Origin: Orlajensenia sp001423545
Lineage (GTDB): Bacteria > Actinomycetota > Actinomycetes > Actinomycetales > Microbacteriaceae
Length of the DNA: 64,000 nt
Direction: 5' to 3'
Assembly (NCBI GenBank): GCA_001423545.1
Contig: LMOK01000002.1
Span: 1,178,001-1,242,000 of the forward strand
The translations under genes were made by a program, and so were the position numbers. Of this stretch, positions 42,067-48,662 are shown piece after piece. Numbering within the stretch: the stretch's first letter is position 1; every line of letters begins with the position of its first letter. The notes under the pieces are model-generated. The model was not told the DNA's origin. It ran no database searches and saw nothing but the letters and a program-made list of their open reading frames with translations.

Positions 42067-43644
42067 ATGACCATGCAGAACAGCACGCCCGCGACGGCAT
42101 CCGTCGTCGTCCCCTCCGAGCACGACGGGGCCGCGACCCGCACGGGAGCGAGCTCGTCGAGCGGCGCCCGTCGCCGTTGGTTCGCGCTCGCCGCCCTCAT
42201 GCTGCCGGTGCTGCTCGTCTCGATCGACAACACCGTGCTCAACTTCGCCCTGCCGGCCATCTCCGAGGCGCTGCAGCCGAGCGGGGTGCAACTGCTCTGG
42301 ATCATCGACATCTATCCGCTCGTGCTGGCCGGCCTGCTGGTGTCGATGGGGAGCCTCGGCGACCGCATCGGTCGTCGTCGCCTGCTGCTCGTCGGCTCCG
42401 TCGGATTCGGGGTCGTGTCGGTGGCCGCCGCCTTCGCCCCGAGCGGGGAGTGGCTCATCGGTGCCCGCGCGCTGCTCGGCTTCTTCGGTGCGATGCTCAT
42501 GCCGTCGACTCTCTCGCTGTTGCGTTCGGTGTTCACCGACCGTGACGAGCGCCGTCTCGCCATCGCGATCTGGGCGACGGGATTCGCGGCCGGAAGCGCT
42601 CTCGGTCCCGTCGTCGGCGGCATCCTGCTCGAGCACTTCGCCTGGGGGAGCGTCTTCCTGCTCGCCGTGCCGCTGCTGCTGCCGCTCGTGATCCTGTTGC
42701 CGCTCCTGGTGCCCGAGTCGAAGGACCCGAACCCCGGCCGCATCGACATCCCGAGCATCGTGCTGTCGCTGCTCACCATGGTGCCCGTGGTGTTCGGCAT
42801 CAAGAACCTCGCCGAACACGGCTTCGACCTGCTCGGCATCGGGTCGATGCTCGTGGGCCTCGCCGCCGGTTTCGTGTTCGTTCGCCGGCAGAACCGCATC
42901 CGGAACCCGATGATCGACATGGAGCTGTTCCGGCGCGGATCGTTCAGCGGTGCCATCGGCGTGAACCTCCTCAGCGTGCTGGCGCTCGTCGGCGGTCTCT
43001 ACTTCGTCTCGCAGCACCTGCAGCTCGTGCTGGGGCTTTCGCCGTTCACGGCCGGTCTCGTGCTGGTGCCCGGGCTCATCGCCATGATCGTCTCCGGCCT
43101 CGCCGTGGTGCCCATCGCCCGCCGGGTGCGGCCGTCGCGCCTCGTTCCGGTCGCGCTGGTGATCTCCGCCAGCGGATACCTGGCCGTCGCGCTCTCGGGT
43201 GGACGCATCGACGCCGCCGGCATCGCGGTGGCGTTCGTGGCGCTCGGCATCGGGATCGGCGCCGCCGAGACCGTGTCGAACGAGCTGATCCTCGCCAATG
43301 CCCCCGCAGCCAAGGCGGGCGCAGCGTCCGCCGTGTCCGAGACGGCCTACGAGGTGGGCGCCGTGCTCGGCACGGCCATCCTCGGCACCATCCTCACCGC
43401 GTCGTATCGGGCGACGGTGGTGTTGCCCGAGGCCCTCGACGCCGCCCAGCGTCATGCGGCAGGGGAGACCCTCGGTGGGGCCGTGGCGATCGCGGACGAA
43501 CTTCCGGCGACGGATGCTGCCACTCTCCTGGCCTCGGCCACGGAAGCGTTCGGCAGCGGGGTGGGACTCACCGCGTGGATCGGCTTCGCGCTCGTGCTCG
43601 GTGCTGCCGTCGTCGCCGCGACGACGCTGCGCCGGGCCCGCTGA
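42067..43644 (+). CDS. DHA2-family MFS drug exporter (14-TM)
   Basis: A 525-residue membrane protein starting MTMQNSTPATASVVVPSEHD. VSIDNTVLNFALPAISEAL is the SmvA/QacA-type helix 1 motif; GSLGDRIGRRRLLLVGSVGF is MFS motif A; AAGSALGPVVGGILLEHF is motif C. The C-terminal segment VSETAYEVGAVLGTAILGTI is typical of the DHA2 group that exports cationic dyes, antiseptics and antibiotics. Regulated by the divergent TetR. Substrate not determinable. Confidence 0.93.
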   Translation: MTMQNSTPATASVVVPSEHDGAATRTGASSSSGARRRWFALAALMLPVLLVSIDNTVLNFALPAISEALQPSGVQLLWIIDIYPLVLAGLLVSMGSLGDRIGRRRLLLVGSVGFGVVSVAAAFAPSGEWLIGARALLGFFGAMLMPSTLSLLRSVFTDRDERRLAIAIWATGFAAGSALGPVVGGILLEHFAWGSVFLLAVPLLLPLVILLPLLVPESKDPNPGRIDIPSIVLSLLTMVPVVFGIKNLAEHGFDLLGIGSMLVGLAAGFVFVRRQNRIRNPMIDMELFRRGSFSGAIGVNLLSVLALVGGLYFVSQHLQLVLGLSPFTAGLVLVPGLIAMIVSGLAVVPIARRVRPSRLVPVALVISASGYLAVALSGGRIDAAGIAVAFVALGIGIGAAETVSNELILANAPAAKAGAASAVSETAYEVGAVLGTAILGTILTASYRATVVLPEALDAAQRHAAGETLGGAVAIADELPATDAATLLASATEAFGSGVGLTAWIGFALVLGAAVVAATTLRRAR

Positions 43645-43822
43645 GCCCGGCGCGTCGTCCCGGAGGCCCCGCCTGCCCGCACCGGAACAGGCCGCATCGG
43701 CTCGATCGAGCGGATGCAGGCCGCTCTGGCCTGTTCCGAGCGATCGGGCCTGTCCTGGGGAGTGGAGCCACGTCGACCGCCGACTCCGTCGGGGCCTCAG
43801 CGAGCGGGGCCAGCCCTAAGCA

Positions 43823-44413
43823 TCAGTCGTCGACGCCGCGGGCTATGAGCGCGTCACCGAGTTCGTCGGCAGACTGCAACGACCGCACGATGACGGGCAC
43901 GGCGATGGCGCGAAGCGATCGGTCGACGCCGCGTGCGCGCCTGGCCTCGAAGACTGAGGCCACGATCTCGCTGAGGAGTGGGATCGCTCGGATCGTCAGG
44001 GCGAGCAGCAGCCCCACCCGATCGGCATCGACCCGGGGCATCGGACGCAGCAGTGCCTCGACGGCGCCGAGTACGGCCGACACCGTCGTCGTGAGCGTGA
44101 ACAGCCCGGCGAGGGCCACGACGGTGACCACGCGAAGCGCCATGATGACGGCGGACTCCCAGCCGACCAGCCAGCCGTTGAGCGGCACGGCGATCAGCAG
44201 CACCCAGAAGACCGGGCCCACTGCGCGGAGGGCGAGCCGCGGCGGGATGCCGGCGACGACGAAGAGCAGTGTCGTCACGGCGAGAGCGATGCCGAGTGCC
44301 TCGGGGGAGCGCAGGAACGCCACGACGGTGACGGTCACGATCAGCGTCAGCAGCTTGGCGACAGCCGGCATCCGGTGCAGCAGCGATCGACCCGGGTGAT
44401 AGAAGCCGTTCAC
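43823..44413 (-). CDS. bioN: ECF transporter T component (biotin type)
   Basis: A 196-residue membrane protein that couples the ATPase to the substrate-binding subunit in an energy-coupling factor vitamin importer. Five or so TM segments are visible. The two cytoplasmic coupling motifs with the A-R-(A/G) core are seen in VFEARRARGVDRSLR and DALIARGVDD. Its start overlaps the end of the ATPase gene by 4 bases. Called biotin-type because bioY lies in the same operon. Confidence 0.9.
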   Translation of the reverse strand: MNGFYHPGRSLLHRMPAVAKLLTLIVTVTVVAFLRSPEALGIALAVTTLLFVVAGIPPRLALRAVGPVFWVLLIAVPLNGWLVGWESAVIMALRVVTVVALAGLFTLTTTVSAVLGAVEALLRPMPRVDADRVGLLLALTIRAIPLLSEIVASVFEARRARGVDRSLRAIAVPVIVRSLQSADELGDALIARGVDD

Positions 44414-45090
44414 CGGATCGCCGCCCGGTACAGCTCGAGCGCCGGGCCCGGAGCGTCGTCGGCGACGACCCGGCCGTCCTCCATGACGATGACGCGCTCG
44501 AAGTCCTCGAGCAGCTCCAGCTGGTGCGTCACCACGATCAGCTGCTGGTGGAGGGAGCCGAGGTACTCGGTCACGATGCGGGCGTTGCGGCCGTCGAGCA
44601 GCGTGGTGGGCTCGTCGGCGATCACGATCGACGGCTCGGCCACGAGCACGGCTGCCAGGGCGAGCAACTGCTTCTGCCCGCCCGAGAGCTTGTGGGCAGC
44701 GCGGTCGGCCAGTGCGTCGAGGCCGAAGCGCTCGAGGGCGGCGTCGACACGGGCCGCGGCATCCGCCGCCGGGAGCTTCAGGCGGCGCAGGGAGAAGGCG
44801 ACGTCTTCGCGCACTGTGGGCATGACGATCTGGGTGTCGGGGTTCGTGAAGATGAATCCGACGCGGCGCCGCACCTCGCGTGCATGCTTCGCGACGTCCT
44901 GGCCGTCGACGAGAACTCGACCCGCCTGCGGGGAGACGAGGCCGTTGACGAGTCGCACGAGGGTCGACTTGCCCGATCCGTTGGCGCCGACCACGCCGAT
45001 GCGCTGCTCGGTGAGCGTCAGGTCGATGTCACTCAGGACGGCATCGTCACCGAAACGATGGCTGACGGCCTCGAAGCGGATGTCTCCCAT
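44410..45090 (-). CDS. bioM: ECF transporter ATPase (biotin type)
   Basis: A 226-residue ATPase. Walker A is GANGSGKST (35-43), the Q-loop follows in FTNPDTQIV, the signature is LSGGQKQLLAL and Walker B VIADEPTT; the H-loop is VVTHQLE. FTNPDxQ is characteristic of ECF-type A components rather than ordinary ABC importers. It begins 3 bases after the bioY stop. A single ATPase would act as a homodimer, as in BioMNY systems. Confidence 0.93.
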   Translation of the reverse strand: MGDIRFEAVSHRFGDDAVLSDIDLTLTEQRIGVVGANGSGKSTLVRLVNGLVSPQAGRVLVDGQDVAKHAREVRRRVGFIFTNPDTQIVMPTVREDVAFSLRRLKLPAADAAARVDAALERFGLDALADRAAHKLSGGQKQLLALAAVLVAEPSIVIADEPTTLLDGRNARIVTEYLGSLHQQLIVVTHQLELLEDFERVIVMEDGRVVADDAPGPALELYRAAIR

Positions 45091-45093
45091 GCG

Positions 45094-45717
45094 TCAGGCG
45101 TCGACGGCTGCGGGGTTCGCATCCGTCGACGAACCGTCGCGCCGGCGTCCCCACGGCCGCGGCGTGATGAGCCCGGGCCAGGCACGGTGTACGGCCTTCG
45201 CCACCGAGACCGTCACCAGCACCTTGATCAGGTCGCCGGGCAGGAAGGCCACCATGCCGAGTGCGACGGCGGCGATCGGGGTGCCCGTCGTCACGGCGAG
45301 CCACGGAATGCCGATGAGGTAGACCGAGAGGATGCCGCCCACGGCGGTGAGCGCGAGAGCCGGCCAGAACGGGTAGCGGGGGAGGAGACGTGCGGTGAGC
45401 CATCCGACGACGAACGCGCACAGGATGAAGCCGAACAGGAATCCGCCGGTGGGTCCGAAGAGGATGCCGAGGCCTCCGGTGCCGCCAGCGTAGATCGGCA
45501 GCCCGATGGCCCCGAGTGCCACGTAGACGACGACGGCGAGGGTGCCCTTCTTCGGGCCGATGATGGCGCCGGCGAGCAGCACTCCGAGGGTCTGGAGGGT
45601 GATCGGCAGCCCGAGTGCGCCCGTGGGGATCGCGCCGGGGAGTGTGAGTGCGGCGATGAGCGCCGCGAAGACGGCGATCTGGGCCAGGTCGCGGGCTGAG
45701 ATGCGGGCGGATGCCAT
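45094..45717 (-). CDS. bioY: biotin-binding S component BioY
   Basis: ATG 45717 (MASARISARDLAQIAVFAAL) is the natural start; the protein has 207 residues and about six TM segments. PITLQTLGVLLAGAIIGPKKG and GGTGGLGILFGPTGGFLFGF are signature BioY sequences forming the biotin pocket. It captures biotin at the cell surface and, with BioM/BioN, imports it. First gene of the operon bioY-bioM-bioN. No biotin synthesis gene is present in the window. Confidence 0.95.
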   Translation of the reverse strand: MASARISARDLAQIAVFAALIAALTLPGAIPTGALGLPITLQTLGVLLAGAIIGPKKGTLAVVVYVALGAIGLPIYAGGTGGLGILFGPTGGFLFGFILCAFVVGWLTARLLPRYPFWPALALTAVGGILSVYLIGIPWLAVTTGTPIAAVALGMVAFLPGDLIKVLVTVSVAKAVHRAWPGLITPRPWGRRRDGSSTDANPAAVDA

Positions 45718-45806
45718 GGGCGAACTCCGGTGTGCGTCGGGGCCGCACTGCGCGGCCGGGTGACACCAGACTAGGAAAGGAGAGCGGCCGGGCGCGGGCA
45801 TCCGCT

Positions 45807-45832
45807 TACAAGATCACAGCCCGGATTTTGTA
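45807..45832. promoter_or_regulatory. inverted repeat upstream of bioY
   Basis: TACAAGATC (45807-45815) and GATTTTGTA (45824-45832) form an 8-of-9 inverted repeat, 90 bases upstream of the bioY start and 20 bases after the stop of the preceding minus-strand gene. It could be a regulator site for bioYMN or a weak terminator of the upstream gene. It does not match the BirA box (which runs TTGTA...TACAA). Confidence 0.3.
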
Positions 45833-45851
45833 GGGCCGTCTCGGGGTGCGA

Positions 45852-46298
45852 TCAGGCGACGAGACGGGCGGGCTCTGCGGAGACGTGCCGCGCGGGAACG
45901 ATCTCGGTCGAGTCCGTGTCCGTGGTGTCGAGCAGCTCCGCCATCGGGGCCTCGGCGATGACGACGGCGTCGCGTTCGGCCCACTCGGTGATGGGCGCCG
46001 GGATCCACGACAGTGCGGCGGGCTCGGGAACGGGCTCGCCGCGCAGGGCGGACCGCTCGGCCAGCAGCGCCTGAGTGAGTTCCGATGCGATCTGATGGGT
46101 GAGCATGGCGTGGAAGATCTCGTCGGTGTCGGCGTCGGTGCGTCGAACGAGGGTCCAGCTGCCATGTGCTCCGATGACATCGGCCAGACGACTGTTGAGA
46201 AGATCGAAGACCTGTTCAGACGTGAGCTCTGGGGTGGAACTCGCCACGACCGGAGCATCGTGCCTCCGTCGCCGGAACATTCCGGTGCCCTTCGCCAT
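45852..46298 (-). CDS. hypothetical protein
   Basis: A 148-residue soluble protein starting MAKGTGMFRRRRHDAP. The middle part (EQVFDLLNSRLADVIGAHGS, then DEIFHAMLTHQIASELTQALLAE) is helical; the C-terminal third is acidic and Pro/Ala-rich. No family recognised. Lies upstream of bioY on the same strand with a possible terminator between. The codon bias fits the chromosomal core, so the gene is probably real. Confidence 0.65.
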   Translation of the reverse strand: MAKGTGMFRRRRHDAPVVASSTPELTSEQVFDLLNSRLADVIGAHGSWTLVRRTDADTDEIFHAMLTHQIASELTQALLAERSALRGEPVPEPAALSWIPAPITEWAERDAVVIAEAPMAELLDTTDTDSTEIVPARHVSAEPARLVA

Positions 46299-46481
46299 GC
46301 TGGTGCCCTTTCGTGCCGCGGATGCTACCCACAGTCTCGTTCAGCGCACGCCGCGCGAGCGGGGGACACGCCGCAGGAATACGCCGAAATCAGCGGATTT
46401 CCGCGGATCGAGGGGGATGGGCACCGAAAAGGGCTCGCAGAGGAGCGTCTCGGGACGGAGAAGCCCCGCGTCAGCCTCGGA

Positions 46482-46670
46482 TCACATGCCGATGGCCTTC
46501 TCGTCGGACTCCTCCTTGACGGTTCCGATGGCGATGGCGAGGGTCAGGCCCCAGCTGATCCAGGTGAGCAGGAGCTTCCAGTCGCGGGGTCCGTTGCGGG
46601 TGCGCTGAACGACAGCCCAGCCACCGATGACGCTGCCGATCACGGCTCCGTTGAACAGGTACTTGCGCAT
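46482..46670 (-). CDS. small two-helix membrane protein
   Basis: ATG 46670 (MRKYLFNGAVIGSVIGGWAV) gives 62 residues with two hydrophobic segments (GAVIGSVIGGWAVV and LLLTWISWGLTLAIAIGTV) and a charged tail EESDEKAIGM. The frame extends 8 codons upstream, but this start has a better context (AAAGGGACGC). No named family. Preceded by an intergenic gap without features. Confidence 0.65.
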   Translation of the reverse strand: MRKYLFNGAVIGSVIGGWAVVQRTRNGPRDWKLLLTWISWGLTLAIAIGTVKEESDEKAIGM

Positions 46671-46780
46671 GATGCGTCCCTTTCGTCGTCTCAACGTTAT
46701 CGCTCGGTGCGAATGCGCAGCAGGGGTATTCTTTGCGAGGCATATCGTCTAGTGGGACGGGCCGGGTGGAGGCTCGCGGA

Positions 46781-47947
46781 ATGAAGACGGCGCTCATCGG
46801 AGCGGGTCTGCTCGGGGTCGGAGCCGTCGCGCTGGCGACGGGCATCCTGCCCCTCGACGAGGCCGTCGCACTCTGGGATCGGGTCTGGCCCGTGCTCCTG
46901 TTCGTCCTCGCCATGACGATCGTGACGGAGCTGGCCGACGAGGCCGGTCTCTTCGACTGGCTCGCCCAGCACGCCTCCACCTGGGCGCGCGGGCGCTCGT
47001 GGCTGCTCTGGCTCATCGTCGTCGCCCTCGCCACCGTCTGCACGATCTTCCTGTCGCTCGACACGACGGCCGTCCTGCTCACGCCGGTCGTCATCGTCAT
47101 GGCGCGCCACGTCGGGATCAGCCCGCTGCCGTTCGCCCTGACGACGGTGTGGCTCGCCAACACGGCGTCGATGCTGCTGCCCGTCTCGAACCTCACCAAC
47201 CTGCTCGCCGTCTCGAAGCTCGAGCAGATCGTGGGGCATCCGGTGAGTCCCCTCGAATTCGCCACCCTCACGTGGGCGCCGGCCATCGCCGCGATCGTGG
47301 TGCCCGTCGCCGTCATCGCCGTACTTCACCGTCGCAGCCTCGTCACGCGATACGTCATCGAACGCCCCGAGCGCATCGCCGATCCGACGCTGCTGATCGC
47401 GAGCGCCGTGGCGGTCCTCATCCTCATCCCCGGCCTGCTCTCCGGTCTGCCCGTGTGGATTCCGGCCTGCGTGGCCGCCGTGACCCTGCTGATCGCCTTC
47501 GCCGTCTCGAGACCGGCAGTGCTCCGGCTCGGACTGGTGCCCTGGCCGCTGCTGCTGCTCGTCGCCGGCCTCTTCCTCGTGCTCGAGACCGCGCATGCAC
47601 TCGGGTTGGGAGACGCTCTCGCCGCGGTCGCGGGCACGGGAGACGATCCGCTCAGCCTGCTGCAACTCGCTGGCCTCGGGGCAGGAGGCGCGAACGTCGC
47701 CAACAACCTGCCCGCCTACCTGGCGCTCGAGCCGTCGGTCGACTCGCCGGCCCGCATGATCGCGTTGCTCATCGGCGTGAACGTCGGCCCGCTCATCACG
47801 CCCTGGGCGTCGCTGGCCACGCTGCTCTGGCATGACCGTCTCACGGCGATGGGCGTCGAGTTCACGTGGTCGCGGTACGCGATCCTCGGGCTGGTCGTCG
47901 CCCCCCTCGCCGTCGTCGCCGCGACCGCCGCGCTCGCACTCCCGTGA
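46781..47947 (+). CDS. ArsB/NhaD (SLC13-like) permease
   Basis: ATG 46781 (MKTALIGAGLLGVGAVALAT) gives 388 residues and about 10-11 TM helices. FLSLDTTAVLLTPVVIVMAR and WLANTASMLLPVSNLTNLLA are the ArsB/CitMHS/ion-transporter-superfamily hairpin and unwound-helix motifs. The C-terminal GAGGANVANNLPAYLALEP is the second repeat (ANNLPA). Family members export arsenite or exchange Na+/H+ or dicarboxylates. With no arsR or arsC nearby, arsenic specificity is not supported. Confidence 0.88.
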   Translation: MKTALIGAGLLGVGAVALATGILPLDEAVALWDRVWPVLLFVLAMTIVTELADEAGLFDWLAQHASTWARGRSWLLWLIVVALATVCTIFLSLDTTAVLLTPVVIVMARHVGISPLPFALTTVWLANTASMLLPVSNLTNLLAVSKLEQIVGHPVSPLEFATLTWAPAIAAIVVPVAVIAVLHRRSLVTRYVIERPERIADPTLLIASAVAVLILIPGLLSGLPVWIPACVAAVTLLIAFAVSRPAVLRLGLVPWPLLLLVAGLFLVLETAHALGLGDALAAVAGTGDDPLSLLQLAGLGAGGANVANNLPAYLALEPSVDSPARMIALLIGVNVGPLITPWASLATLLWHDRLTAMGVEFTWSRYAILGLVVAPLAVVAATAALALP

Positions 47948-47985
47948 CGCGCAGGTTGCCGATGGCTGGGAGATCACCGCAAATC

Positions 47986-48018
47986 TGACCGATCGTGCAG
48001 TTGCTGACCGATCGGTCA
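47986..48018. promoter_or_regulatory. TetR operator upstream of the MMPL cluster
   Basis: TGACCGATCGGTCA (48005-48018) is a perfect 14-bp palindrome 15 bases before the TetR start. A second copy of its left part, TGACCGATCG (47986-47995), lies 19 bases earlier on the same face of the helix. Probably the binding site of the adjacent TetR. Confidence 0.7.
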
Positions 48019-48032
48019 ATTACCGTCGGATC

Positions 48033-48653
48033 ATGCCTGCAGAACCTTCGGTCTCCGCGCGCGCCAAGCCCAGCGACGAGCTCCAGGCCGTCGCCCTCGA
48101 ACAATTCGCCACCCGGGGCTTCTCGGGAACGTCGTTGCAGCAGATCGCCGACGTCGCGGGCTATTCGAAGTCGAGCGTGCTCTATCACTTCGCCTCCAAG
48201 GAGGCCCTGCTCGACGCCGTGCTCACGCCGGCGATCGACGAGTTCGGGCGCATCCTCGACGCCTGGATCTCCGATGCGTCGACGGATGCCGCCCGCCAGG
48301 CCTTCCTCGAGGCCTTCGTCGACCTGCTCCTGCGCTACCGCCTCGAGGTGCACACCTTCATCAGCCAGGGCCAGTCCCTCGAGGACGTTCCCGTCGTCGC
48401 CCGGGCCAATGCCACGATCCTGCGCATGGCGGAGGCGGTCTGCCCGCCCGAGGCCAGTGTCGAGGACCGCCTGCGCTTCGGCATCGCCCTCGGGGGCGCC
48501 GCCTACACCCTGACCGCCGACCTGACCTTCGGCAGCGGGATGACAACCGACGACGCGGCGACAGACGTCGAGCTGCGTCCCGCACTGGTGCACATCATCT
48601 CCGAGCTCCTCTCCCCGGTTCCGGCTCACGCCGTGCCTGCGTCGACCCGATAG
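48033..48653 (+). CDS. TetR-family regulator of the MMPL/YhgE cluster
   Basis: ATG 48033 gives 206 residues. The HTH is TSLQQIADVAGYSKSSVLYHF at about residues 32-52; the remainder is the effector-binding domain. It precedes the MMPL gene by 9 bases on the same strand, so it is the first gene of the operon it presumably represses, through the palindrome just upstream of its own start. Confidence 0.92.
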   Translation: MPAEPSVSARAKPSDELQAVALEQFATRGFSGTSLQQIADVAGYSKSSVLYHFASKEALLDAVLTPAIDEFGRILDAWISDASTDAARQAFLEAFVDLLLRYRLEVHTFISQGQSLEDVPVVARANATILRMAEAVCPPEASVEDRLRFGIALGGAAYTLTADLTFGSGMTTDDAATDVELRPALVHIISELLSPVPAHAVPASTR

Positions 48654-48662
48654 GACACTCCC

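Noticed and set aside
45807..45832. BirA operator upstream of bioY
   Set aside because: The arms run TACAA...TTGTA, the reverse of the BirA box order, with a much shorter spacer.
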